Positions 1-6,317 are shown, counted from the stretch's first letter. The stretch is DNA of 6,532 nucleotides from Woeseiaceae bacterium (GCA_022866645.1 JALHUQ010000281.1:1-6532), one strand, 5' to 3'. Notes: generated by a model from the sequence alone, not told the origin. Made by a program: numbers and translations.

Positions 1-2
1 CT

Positions 3-41
3 GCAACATCCTCCTCTCTATACTCAGAGATTAGGTGTTGC
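3..41. repeat. Imperfect hairpin at the window's left edge
   Basis: GCAACA at 3-8 is matched by its reverse complement TGTTGC at 36-41. Inside it, TCTCT at 15-19 matches AGAGA at 26-30 around a 6-nt loop, so the stretch can fold as an outer and an inner stem. No T-run follows, so a rho-independent terminator is not supported. It could belong to the end of an upstream unit or to the left part of the repeat that follows at 44-80. The left edge of the window cuts off the context. Confidence 0.3.
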
Positions 42-43
42 GT

Positions 44-80
44 TCACCGGTTGAAACCGCAACCCAAAGCCGCCATTCGC
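44..80 (+). repeat. Short intergenic repeat, copy A
   Basis: These 37 bases match 5513-5549 at 32 of 37 positions without gaps, counted by hand. They begin TCACCGGTTGAAAC in both copies and end in a tail of the type ACCCAAAGC followed by CATT. A similar tail (GACCCTAAGCGG) follows the long repeat copy that ends at 2159, which suggests the short and long elements are related. This copy lies 57 bp upstream of the nitroreductase-like gene. The function is unknown. Confidence 0.6.
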
Positions 81-137
81 AATTAGTTAGTTATAGGTAC
101 GTTCTGCGACGGTTTTTCCACCAATAAGAATTTACAT

Positions 138-1271
138 ATGCCGCTTGAAAAACAAAGTTCTTTTGAAGACAGCCCAATATGGAAACTCAAACTTCGTCTT
201 CAATTTAGTGGGTGGCTCCAATACATAATTCATGCAATATGGATAGTAATGCTGCTCCTGATTGCTGGGGTTGGCTGGTTGATTGGATATTGGCAGGTGC
301 TTTTGTTTTGGCTGCCTCTTGGACTTGCAGCACTTTTTAGTGTTGCGCTTGTTGGAACGATCGTTATTGTTAAGTATGGGATGCATCCAACCGAACGCAT
401 TCCAGCCGACAAAAAGAATCTTGATGCATTTGACCTTATGCGGTCGCGCCATTCATGCCGTTCGTTTCAATCTCGAAATTTAACTGCGGAACATCATGCA
501 GAATTGATGGAGGCCGTTCGATTTCATAGTCAACAAAACCTCCAACTTGGAGAGCAATCCGTCCGGTTCGAATATGTCTCCGCCGCGTTAACGGTTTGGC
601 CGGTCGTTGGGGCACATGAATTTCTAGTTGCCATTGCTCCGCGTGACTATAATCGCTTATCCATAATTGATGTAGGACGCAGCCTGCAAAAAATAGTACT
701 TCATGCTACACCTATGGGGCTCGCCACTTGTTGGATAGGCCCCGGGGCTGATAATAAAAGCATTGTTCAACATCTCGGCAATCAATTCGATCCAATAAAG
801 GATCATGTGATATGCGTTTGCGCAATCGGCTATGAATCGATGTATAAACCATTATTCATTCGTTTCTTTAAGAAAATAACGCAAAAGCGCCGGTCGCTAT
901 CTGAGCTTTTTTTCACCGACCCCTCGTTTAAATCTCCGCTGGATACGGAATCTAAACCCTACAGCGATTATGGTCGCTGCTATGAAGTTTGTCAGTGGTC
1001 GCCTTCCTCTTACAATGGACAGACGACGCGGTGTGCGGCGGTGACGGGGAAAAGTGGAGGTCAAGAAAAACTAATCCGGTTTGATTTCTGCGCGTCGACA
1101 AATTCACGGTACTACGCCGCCGTTGCACTCGGCATCTGGTGTGCGAATTGGGAAACTGGTTGTGCGGCTCTGAATAGACGTGGACACTTGGCCGTTCTCT
1201 CGACCGAAGAACGAGCGACTGAATCTGTTCCTGAGTTGCCACGTTATGATGTCAGCTGGATAATCGATTGA
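138..1271 (+). CDS. Membrane-anchored nitroreductase-like protein (TM1586 type)
   Basis: The 377-residue product begins with a short cytoplasmic-looking segment and two hydrophobic helices at about 27-50 and 53-78. A two-part nitroreductase fold follows. The first part has the family opening motif RSRHSCRSF (102-110) and the GLATCWIG segment (194-201), typical of where nitroreductases close the flavin pocket. The second part carries PSSYNGQTTR (289-298), the equivalent of the FMN-contacting PSxxNxQPWR motif. In the TM1586_NiRdase family one chain carries both halves and is thought to mimic the usual dimer; the layout here fits that. The likely role is FMN-dependent reduction of an unknown substrate at the inner membrane. 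Six cysteines lie between residues 281 and 342, including a CxxxC at 281-285. The ATG at 138 has only a weak purine stretch upstream, but it is followed directly by the hydrophilic lead-in to helix 1. The membrane helices are unusual for this mostly soluble family. Substrate and electron donor cannot be read from sequence. Confidence 0.82.
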   Translation: MPLEKQSSFEDSPIWKLKLRLQFSGWLQYIIHAIWIVMLLLIAGVGWLIGYWQVLLFWLPLGLAALFSVALVGTIVIVKYGMHPTERIPADKKNLDAFDLMRSRHSCRSFQSRNLTAEHHAELMEAVRFHSQQNLQLGEQSVRFEYVSAALTVWPVVGAHEFLVAIAPRDYNRLSIIDVGRSLQKIVLHATPMGLATCWIGPGADNKSIVQHLGNQFDPIKDHVICVCAIGYESMYKPLFIRFFKKITQKRRSLSELFFTDPSFKSPLDTESKPYSDYGRCYEVCQWSPSSYNGQTTRCAAVTGKSGGQEKLIRFDFCASTNSRYYAAVALGIWCANWETGCAALNRRGHLAVLSTEERATESVPELPRYDVSWIID

Positions 1272-1274
1272 CAC

Positions 1275-1288
1275 CTCGCATGCGCGAG
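1275..1288 (+). other. Small hairpin just after the nitroreductase-like gene
   Basis: CTCGC (1275-1279) and GCGAG (1284-1288) form a perfect 5-bp stem around ATGC, starting three bases after the TGA stop. The next bases are TCAATTACC, with no T-run. It is a poor intrinsic terminator and may only protect the mRNA end or reduce read-through into the next gene. Confidence 0.25.
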
Positions 1289-1370
1289 TCAATTACCGAT
1301 CGTTTCCTTTCCCGTAACCCTGTCAGCGGAAGCACACCGAGACGACATTACTCCCAAACGAGAAGCAGAA

Positions 1371-1376
1371 AGAGGA
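1371..1376 (+). promoter_or_regulatory. Ribosome binding site of the membrane protein gene
   Basis: AGAGGA lies 9 bases before the ATG at 1386. It is a good Shine-Dalgarno match and fixes the start of the 189-residue membrane protein over the overlapping frame that opens at 1268, which has no such site. Confidence 0.7.
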
Positions 1377-1385
1377 TCTGGCTAA

Positions 1386-1955
1386 ATGGAAATATTCGAG
1401 TATGTGGCGGTTCTCACATCCATCATCATCGGCCTCGGAATGGCGCAGTTGCTGATGGGTGTGACTCGTCTAATTCAGCATCCTGAGCAAGCGAAGGCTA
1501 ATTTGATTCATCTTTGCTGGGTGTTCTACATGTTCCTTTTCTCGATATTCTGGTGGTGGTGGGAGTTCAGACTTGACGCTATCGAAGTGTGGACTTTCGG
1601 GATCTACTTGTTCGTTATTCTGTACGCATTTTTGGTGTTTCTATTGTGCGCGCTGCTCTTTCCGAGCGATTTCTCGGGCTATGACGGATTCAAGGACTAC
1701 TTCTATGCCAAACGCGCATGGTTTTTCAGCGTATTCATTCTTTCGCAGTTAGCAGATATTGCCGACTCTATGATCAAGGGCATGGATTATTCCTACAGCT
1801 TGGGCTTCCATTACACAGCTACGCAGCTGGCGATTGTGGCTTTTTCCGTAACCGCGATCTTCACCAAGAACGACAGGTTTCACGCGACCTTCGTCCTTGC
1901 CTTGAGCGCATATATGGTTTTCAGTGGATTCACGCTCTATGACACAGTTAGCTAA
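1386..1955 (+). CDS. Six-helix membrane protein of unknown function
   Basis: The 189-residue product is almost entirely hydrophobic. Helices can be drawn at about 6-27, 41-60, 70-92, 111-130, 143-160 and 166-184. The N-terminus has no cleavable-looking signal, so it should be an integral inner-membrane protein. A run of four tryptophans (56-59, IFWWWWEF) sits at the end of helix 2, followed by charged residues, which suggests an aromatic belt at the membrane surface. Charged residues lie mainly in the loops (30-40, 94-110, 160-165). I do not recognise a named family or any catalytic, transport or binding motif. The gene starts 114 bp after the nitroreductase-like gene with its own good ribosome binding site and no repeat between them, so cotranscription is possible. 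A functional link to that gene is only a guess from position. Confidence 0.8.
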   Translation: MEIFEYVAVLTSIIIGLGMAQLLMGVTRLIQHPEQAKANLIHLCWVFYMFLFSIFWWWWEFRLDAIEVWTFGIYLFVILYAFLVFLLCALLFPSDFSGYDGFKDYFYAKRAWFFSVFILSQLADIADSMIKGMDYSYSLGFHYTATQLAIVAFSVTAIFTKNDRFHATFVLALSAYMVFSGFTLYDTVS

Positions 1956-2046
1956 ACACAGTGAACGGAAAGTAATTGCGCCACAATGGCCGATGACCAT
2001 ACTTCACTCAGACTATGCTTACGAAATGGTAAACGCCACGCAAATG

Positions 2047-2066
2047 AACGGCCGCTCCTGGCCGTT
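2047..2066 (+). repeat. Hairpin at the left end of the long repeat
   Basis: AACGGCC (2047-2053) and GGCCGTT (2060-2066) form a perfect 7-bp stem around a 6-nt loop. The right arm is the conserved start of the long repeat. The copies at 3244 and 6436 do not conserve the left arm fully (about 6425-6442 reads CGGCTGCTTATGACCGTT), so the hairpin is clearest in this copy. Confidence 0.5.
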
Positions 2067-2180
2067 CTGAGTCGGTCGCCCTGGCTTAACCCGACTGGCA
2101 GCTAAGCGCCCGGAAGCGGCCGCTCGGAGAAAATGAGCTAAAATGATGGTTGCTGACCCTAAGCGGACAGCGAATTTGGC
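2060..2180 (+). repeat. Long intergenic repeat, diverged copy with tail
   Basis: Positions 2060-2159 align without gaps to 3244-3343 over 100 bases, with about 64 matches counted by hand. Identity is concentrated at the two ends: GGCCGTTCTGAG at the left and ATGA followed by TGACCC at the right, plus an internal CCGCTCG block. The tail after 2159 (TAAGCGGACAGCGAA) resembles the tails of the two short repeats. The centre is strongly diverged. It lies between the membrane protein and metalloprotease genes. Confidence 0.6.
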
Positions 2181-2242
2181 AGCCGCGCAAACGGTCTTGT
2201 TGGCGAATTTATCGGTTTTCGTGCATCCCATGTAACCAATCC

Positions 2243-2275
2243 ATGTCGGACGAACTACAAGTGTTGGTCCGACAT
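2243..2275. repeat. Strong inverted repeat upstream of the metalloprotease gene
   Basis: ATGTCGGAC (2243-2251) is perfectly matched by GTCCGACAT (2267-2275). Inside, after one mismatch, AAC (2253-2255) pairs with GTT (2263-2265), giving 12 pairs of 13 around a 7-nt loop. No T-run follows on either strand, so it is not a standard intrinsic terminator. It could be a regulator site, an RNA structure, or the remnant of a small mobile element. It begins 135 bp before the downstream start codon. Confidence 0.55.
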
Positions 2276-2366
2276 TAGGAATTTCTGCTTTCCCATGAAG
2301 AACTGCATGAGACTTGATCCGACCCGAAATCGTCATTCGCGACTGGCGACCGAATTCCCTGTTGAC

Positions 2367-2371
2367 GGAGG
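2367..2371 (+). promoter_or_regulatory. Ribosome binding site of the metalloprotease gene
   Basis: GGAGG sits six bases before the ATG at 2378, a near-ideal site. It settles the start in favour of the reading frame beginning MKKIPL, which has a proper export signal. Confidence 0.8.
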
Positions 2372-2377
2372 CGCTGA

Positions 2378-3166
2378 ATGAAGAAAATTCCTCTTGTATC
2401 CTTATGGTTGTTATTGTCGAGTCAGACTTCTTGCTCAGGCGAGCATCGGCAAACCCAATCTTCCGACATTTCGCTGGAGGGCGCGGGGTCGTTGACCATC
2501 ATATTTGAGGGTGGTGCAGATAGCGGTTTCAGTGATGGCGAGAAGCAACTAATTACAGACTTGGTAAGGCACACTGAAGAGGAAGTGCGCGCACTATTGC
2601 CCGCACTACCTGATGCGATTGAGGTCACTGCGATGGCTATTGACAGAGATGTCGATATCGTTGGTGGCGTTACTGGTCGAGCCGATGCGCCAGGCAAGGT
2701 TCTGATTGAGTTTTCCAGCGTCTTTCCGGGCGGAATCTCTGCAGCTGCCCAAGGTGCGTTATCTCCTACGATCTTTCATGAGTTCCACCATTTGGCTCGT
2801 GGCTGGACTATTCAGGAAAACAAGTTCGGACCAGGTATTCCTATTGCAGCTGTCAATGAGGGTCTGGCCACTGTGTTTGCTGAAGAATATACAGGCGTCT
2901 ATTTTGAGGAGGCATACAGTTATCCTGAGGATGCAGTTGCATGGCTGCAGGAGATATTAGCGCTCCCCGTGGACGCTGATTACTCGATCTGGATGATGGG
3001 TGAGCACCCTGATGGCCGAAACTCCATTGGTTATCGGGTCGGCAGATATATCGTTCATCAGGCAACTGCAAATTCCGGGAAAAGTATATTGGAACTGAGC
3101 AGCCTGGCCCCCAATGAAATACTTAGATTGGCCGAAACTCCGCCGTTGGGTGGTAACTCACCATAG
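2378..3166 (+). CDS. Exported zinc metalloprotease, DUF2268-like
   Basis: The 262-residue product starts with a short positive region and a hydrophobic core (residues 4-14), followed by QTSC with Cys19. This is an export signal and perhaps a lipoprotein signal, although Gln at the -3 position is not the usual lipobox residue. The active-site motif HEFHH (134-138) is a perfect HExxH. NEGLATVFAEE (160-170) follows, and its Glu161 is the expected third zinc ligand, as in gluzincin-type enzymes. Near the C-terminus GYRVGRYIV (218-226) matches the segment that closes DUF2268 domains. The combination (HExxH, then EGLA, then GYxxG) is that of the predicted Zn-dependent proteases of DUF2268. It probably acts in the periplasm or on the outer membrane; its substrate is unknown. 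It appears to stand alone, with repeats on both sides and a possible hairpin right at its stop. All catalytic residues are present, so it should be active. The family call is from motifs only. Confidence 0.82.
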   Translation: MKKIPLVSLWLLLSSQTSCSGEHRQTQSSDISLEGAGSLTIIFEGGADSGFSDGEKQLITDLVRHTEEEVRALLPALPDAIEVTAMAIDRDVDIVGGVTGRADAPGKVLIEFSSVFPGGISAAAQGALSPTIFHEFHHLARGWTIQENKFGPGIPIAAVNEGLATVFAEEYTGVYFEEAYSYPEDAVAWLQEILALPVDADYSIWMMGEHPDGRNSIGYRVGRYIVHQATANSGKSILELSSLAPNEILRLAETPPLGGNSP

Positions 3167-3189
3167 CTTTGTCGAATCGCGGCAAAGTT
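3165..3189 (+). terminator. Possible terminator hairpin overlapping the metalloprotease stop
   Basis: CTTTGTCG (3167-3174) and CGGCAAAG (3180-3187) pair over 8 bases with one G-U wobble and a 5-nt loop. The stem can extend into the TAG stop by two further pairs. The following bases are TTCTATC, so the U-tract is poor and termination may be inefficient. Placement directly at the stop codon supports a role in ending the transcript. Confidence 0.35.
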
Positions 3190-3241
3190 CTATCAACTCA
3201 ATCGGGTATCCCTGAAGCGACAGCAAGACCAGCGTCTGGAA

Positions 3242-3343
3242 TTGGCCGTTCTGAGACAGTCGCCAGGAAGCAAACTGAGGGGCTGCTTCACATCGCATAA
3301 CAGCCGCTCGAAAATTCTGCGGTAAGATGACGGCTTGTGACCC
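3242..3343 (+). repeat. Long intergenic repeat, central copy
   Basis: Positions 3242-3340 match 6434-6532 without gaps at about 85 of 99 positions by hand count, and 3244-3343 match 2060-2159 at about 64 of 100. Left end: GGCCGTTCTGAGAC. Right end: ATGACGGCTTGTGACCC. It lies between the metalloprotease and S41 genes in the same orientation as the other copies. It contains no plausible coding frame. Confidence 0.85.
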
Positions 3344-3476
3344 ATTCCAGACGGTGGTCGTAATGGCAAAGTTGGGACGGAAATAGACTCTGCCATTCGT
3401 GCTCCTGTCTACTTCTTGGCGGAACTCGTAACCATGGAGTCTCGCGCCTTTAATACTCTAACTTGCGAAACCAAAC

Positions 3477-3493
3477 GATGCACGATGTGCATC
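3477..3493. promoter_or_regulatory. Perfect 17-bp dyad upstream of the S41 gene
   Basis: GATGCAC (3477-3483) and GTGCATC (3487-3493) are perfect inverted halves around GAT. The dyad ends 35 bases before the ATG at 3529, about where a promoter would be expected, and an AT-rich stretch that could be a -10 box follows at once. Such a site suits a dimeric repressor or activator. It could instead be a chance palindrome or an mRNA hairpin. Confidence 0.4.
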
Positions 3494-3518
3494 TGATCTA
3501 ATAATCCTACCCATCAAC

Positions 3519-3523
3519 GGTGA
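3519..3523 (+). promoter_or_regulatory. Ribosome binding site deciding the S41 gene start
   Basis: GGTGA, part of the full Shine-Dalgarno complement, lies five bases before the ATG at 3529. A GTG three codons upstream (3520) is in frame, but it overlaps this site and has no site of its own. The ATG is therefore the better start. Confidence 0.6.
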
Positions 3524-3528
3524 ACGCG

Positions 3529-5454
3529 ATGCTTTCATGCTTCTTTTACTCCGGTCGGTTATTGCCAAGATGCGTTGTTCTGTGGCTCTTGACTGGCCTA
3601 CTTGGATTGGGTGTGTCGAGCGCCGAAGAGAATGACTTGATTGATCCCGCCCAACTGCCTGTCGCGGCGCCGGAAGAATTGAGCGAAGTGCTGATTCTCG
3701 CGACGCCGCATTTTGGCGCTCCTGGCATCAATGTATTTGCCGCCAACAAATCCACCGACATGACCAATTCGGCCATTGGTCGAGATCCCACTGATATCAA
3801 TGTCACCGATCCGGTTTCGTACTATACAAATAGAATAAGAGCCATTGAGTTGGTTAAAAAGAAGAACTGGCAGGAAGCGAAGCCTTTACTGCAAGAACTG
3901 ACGGCCGAATTTAAAGACGATGGCGATACCTGGTTTGTATTGGGGCTGACCTACCTGGAGCTAAAACAATGGCAAAAGGCGATAGACGCGCTTGAAAATG
4001 CGCAGGCATTGGGAACTCGTTTGTTTGGTATGCCCGGCGGTGGTGCCAACCCCAACGATATGATGATAAGAGTGGCCGAAGTCTATGGGCAGATGGGGGA
4101 CGAAAGCCAGGCAATACACTGGATCAACAAGGCACTGAAGGCCCGCTGGGATGACAGGCCAAAACTGGCGGGCACCAGTTTTTTTCAACAGGGTAAAAAC
4201 CCTAACTTCAAGGCATTTGAAGCCAGCGAAGCTTTCCAGCAGGCGGCCGGTTCATATTTGCCAAAGGATCTGACCCGTGATGAGGGCTGGCGTTACGACT
4301 TGCATTATTTGGCTAGTGAGATCAAACGATTACACGTTCACCCATACCATGCGACAAGCGCTGCGGCGTTTGAGCAAAAAGTAAATGACATAAACCGCCG
4401 CATCCCCGAGTTGTCTGACAAACAAGTCGTTTTTGCCTTTATGCAGCTGTTGGGCACGTTGGGCAATGGCCATAACTTTATTATCCCAGCCTTTGGTGAA
4501 AAGGGGTCGTTTAACCAATTGCCGATGCAGTTCTACTGGTTTTCGGACGGTTTGTTTGTGGTTAACGCCAGTGAGCCCTATCGGCAATGGATTGGTCACA
4601 AGGTTGAGAAGATCGGTGATATGCCGACACTGAAGGCGCTGGAGTTGATTAAGACGATCAATCCCAGAGACAACGAAATGCAGCAACGCTGGCTAGCACC
4701 ATATTACCTTGGGTTGCCATCTGTGCTCGAAGGGCTGGGTATCGTCGATAAGGCTGATGCCGTCAGTTTGACGTTGCGCGACAGCGGCGGCGCTCGTCAT
4801 TTAGTCAGCCCAGAGATCAAACCCATGTCTTTTGTCGGGTTTCCCAAACTGCCCGGATTGAGTACAGCAAATTCACCACGTTACTTGCGCAACACTAACG
4901 ACAATTACTGGTTTGAAAAGCTGCCAAAGCAGCTGTTGTATGTTCAGTTTAATGATGTGGTAAACAAAGAATCACAATCACTCAAGCAGTTCAGTGAGCA
5001 AATTCAGCAACAAATCATCAATGGTGAAGTTACCGACATGGTATTGGATCTACGTCACAACAGTGGTGGCGATGGGTCTATAAACGCGCCTATGGTGGCA
5101 ACGACAGTATTGTTCAAAGCACTAAGACCCAAGGGCAAGTTGTTTGTATTGATTGGTAGAAATACGTTTTCAGCGGCGCACAATCTGGTCTTGAGCATTA
5201 CCCGGTTGACCGATGCTATTTTGGTAGGTGAACCTTCCGGATCAAGACCGAATGCCTTGAGCGAAGCCGGGTGGTTTAATCTGCCGTATAGCAAACAAAC
5301 CGGGTTGATATCGTCACAGTTTCACCAATACGGCGGACCGGAAGATGACCGTATCTGGATCGCACCACATGTGCCTGTCAGTCTTTCTGCCGAGCAGTAC
5401 TTTAAAGGCGAGGACCCTGTTATGACGGCCATTATTAATATTTCTAGCAAATAA
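3529..5454 (+). CDS. Exported TPR and S41-family serine protease
   Basis: The product has 641 residues from the ATG at 3529. A hydrophobic signal (about 14-31) ends at SSA-EEN, so the protein should be exported to the periplasm or beyond. Residues about 100-207 form three TPR-like helix pairs, including GDTWFVLGLTYLELKQWQKA, usually a protein-binding module. Residues about 255-640 form an S41 (tail-specific protease-like) domain: the LGTLGNGH segment (308-315), a PDZ-like middle part with DGLFVVNAS (340-348), the core strand DLRHNSGG (507-514), and the nucleophile region NTFSAAHN with Ser548. The classic Tsp lysine would fall about 25 residues later, in the VGEPSGSRPN segment (566-575), but that place holds Arg573. 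The same segment looks like the EPTGGxPN stretch of other non-Tsp S41 members, so this is probably a subfamily trait. The likely role is regulated cleavage or C-terminal recognition of envelope proteins. It stands alone between repeats. Confidence 0.85.
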   Translation: MLSCFFYSGRLLPRCVVLWLLTGLLGLGVSSAEENDLIDPAQLPVAAPEELSEVLILATPHFGAPGINVFAANKSTDMTNSAIGRDPTDINVTDPVSYYTNRIRAIELVKKKNWQEAKPLLQELTAEFKDDGDTWFVLGLTYLELKQWQKAIDALENAQALGTRLFGMPGGGANPNDMMIRVAEVYGQMGDESQAIHWINKALKARWDDRPKLAGTSFFQQGKNPNFKAFEASEAFQQAAGSYLPKDLTRDEGWRYDLHYLASEIKRLHVHPYHATSAAAFEQKVNDINRRIPELSDKQVVFAFMQLLGTLGNGHNFIIPAFGEKGSFNQLPMQFYWFSDGLFVVNASEPYRQWIGHKVEKIGDMPTLKALELIKTINPRDNEMQQRWLAPYYLGLPSVLEGLGIVDKADAVSLTLRDSGGARHLVSPEIKPMSFVGFPKLPGLSTANSPRYLRNTNDNYWFEKLPKQLLYVQFNDVVNKESQSLKQFSEQIQQQIINGEVTDMVLDLRHNSGGDGSINAPMVATTVLFKALRPKGKLFVLIGRNTFSAAHNLVLSITRLTDAILVGEPSGSRPNALSEAGWFNLPYSKQTGLISSQFHQYGGPEDDRIWIAPHVPVSLSAEQYFKGEDPVMTAIINISSK

Positions 5455-5472
5455 TCGGAGCAAGGGGCTCAG

Positions 5473-5501
5473 ACTGGTATGGCACCATTTTTCGGACCAG
5501 T
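5473..5501. terminator. Possible terminator region between convergent genes
   Basis: ACTGGT (5473-5478) is matched by ACCAGT (5496-5501). Alternatively TGGT (5475-5478) can pair with ACCA (5484-5487), directly followed by five T residues (5488-5492), the outline of a weak plus-strand terminator 20 bp after the S41 stop. The stem is short and the two pairings exclude each other. A terminator is expected here because the genes converge. Confidence 0.35.
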
Positions 5502-5512
5502 TAGTTGAGACC

Positions 5513-5549
5513 TCACCGGTTGAAACTGCAAACCAAAGCGGTCATTTGC
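5513..5549 (+). repeat. Short intergenic repeat, copy B
   Basis: This is the partner of 44-80, with 32 of 37 matches and no gaps. It ends in ACCAAAGCGGTCATT. It lies in the 140-bp gap between the convergent S41 and SGNH genes. Just upstream, GACCAGTTAGTT (5495-5506) resembles GACCAGTTTGTT (6403-6414) ahead of the last long repeat, a further hint that both elements share a longer ancestral context. Confidence 0.6.
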
Positions 5550-5594
5550 TCTTCAAGACGCCCATGACACGACAGGCGATAGCCGCGCACGATT

Positions 5595-6317
5595 CTAAAG
5601 ATTTCGTCGTTTCGCAACTTTGATTAGTTCGTCAGCCATATGGCGACCATATTCTGCGTAACTTTCCTCGGATGGATGGTATCCGTCAGGAGCAAACTTG
5701 CTTGGATCTGGATCAAAGTCGAGCGGTACATACACGCAATTCGGCAGACCGTGCAATATCTTTCTGAGCTCTTCATCCAATGACCGGCTGCGCATTCCGA
5801 AAACGGCTCGCAACGGCTGGGGCAGCAGCGGAAAACCGTGCAGCGGTGGCAGACCAGCCACTGCGACTATAGCGTTCGGCGAATGGGTTTGTAGCCTAGC
5901 CACCAGAAAATTCAGATTCTGCCGCCATTGTCGGAGCGTCGTTAGCCCTGTTACGTCGTTCACGCCGACTGACAGGATGACGTAATCGACGGGGACGTCT
6001 GGCAATTTGGGCACCAGCCTATTCAGGACCTTCTCTGAGTTGTAGCCGCTGACACCGAGTGCTTTCCACTCTACGCAGCTACCGAGTGAAATTGCGAGCG
6101 CATTTGCTGTCTGGCCGACCAAAGCTCTTGATAGTGTTGTTGCGCCTACCCCGGCTATGATCGAATCTCCGATTGCAAGCAAACGCGCCTGCGTGCCACT
6201 ACCAACATAGCCGTTAGACGGTCCGCTTGCTGGAGCGAACCTAGGCGCGGTCTTTCGGACGTACAGCGCTTGCGGCACGAGTAACGGGATCAATGCCCAG
6301 AACAATATGTTTCTCAT
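5595..6317 (-). CDS. SGNH/GDSL-type hydrolase with N-terminal anchor
   Basis: The 240-residue product has all the conserved blocks of an SGNH hydrolase. Block I is AIGDSIIAGVGA with nucleophile Ser52. Block II is LGVSGYNS, with an oxyanion glycine at 88 or 91. Block III is VGVND with Asn120. Block V is DGYHP with Asp211 and His214 completing the triad. These enzymes hydrolyse esters (lipids, acyl or acetyl groups on sugars or thioesters); which one cannot be told here. The N-terminus (about 4-19) is hydrophobic and is followed by basic residues, indicating a signal anchor or uncleaved signal. From memory, a group of proteobacterial SGNH proteins has the same layout, including the VNDVT, LPP and LPQPLR segments seen at 119-123, 156-158 and 165-170. 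The gene converges on the S41 gene, 140 bp apart. No clear ribosome binding site precedes the ATG at 6317, so the start rests on the fit of the hydrophobic N-terminus. Confidence 0.88.
   Translation of the reverse strand: MRNILFWALIPLLVPQALYVRKTAPRFAPASGPSNGYVGSGTQARLLAIGDSIIAGVGATTLSRALVGQTANALAISLGSCVEWKALGVSGYNSEKVLNRLVPKLPDVPVDYVILSVGVNDVTGLTTLRQWRQNLNFLVARLQTHSPNAIVAVAGLPPLHGFPLLPQPLRAVFGMRSRSLDEELRKILHGLPNCVYVPLDFDPDPSKFAPDGYHPSEESYAEYGRHMADELIKVAKRRNL

Larger units (their letters stand above)
1956..2377. other. 422-bp non-coding region with repeat and hairpins
   Basis: No gene is supported here. It contains a 7-bp hairpin (2047-2066), a diverged copy of the roughly 100-bp repeat (2060-2159) with its tail, and a separate strong inverted repeat (2243-2275). 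A 105-codon open frame on the minus strand (2019-2336) runs through all of these. It has no recognisable domain and is better explained as chance. A promoter for the metalloprotease gene should lie in the last 100 bases, but I cannot point to convincing -35 and -10 boxes. Confidence 0.6.
3167..3519. other. 353-bp non-coding region with repeat and dyad
   Basis: No gene is supported. In order it holds the hairpin at the metalloprotease stop, a copy of the long repeat (3242-3343), about 130 bp without recognisable structure, and a perfect 17-bp dyad (3477-3493) shortly before the S41 protease gene. An AT-rich TCTAATAAT stretch (3497-3505) could supply a -10 box, but no good -35 box lies at the right spacing. 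A short minus-strand open frame covering part of the repeat is rejected as chance. Confidence 0.6.

Noticed and set aside
1268..1486. 72-codon plus-strand open frame overlapping the membrane protein gene
   Set aside because: It is rich in Arg, Ser and His with low-complexity character and no ribosome binding site, and it overlaps a well-supported gene in another frame.
2019..2336. 105-codon minus-strand open frame
   Set aside because: It runs through the repeat and the inverted repeat, has no recognisable domain and no ribosome binding site, and its sequence is explained by these non-coding elements.
3520..3528. GTG at 3520 as start of the S41 gene
   Set aside because: The codon overlaps the GGTGA that is well spaced for the ATG at 3529, and it has no upstream ribosome binding site of its own.
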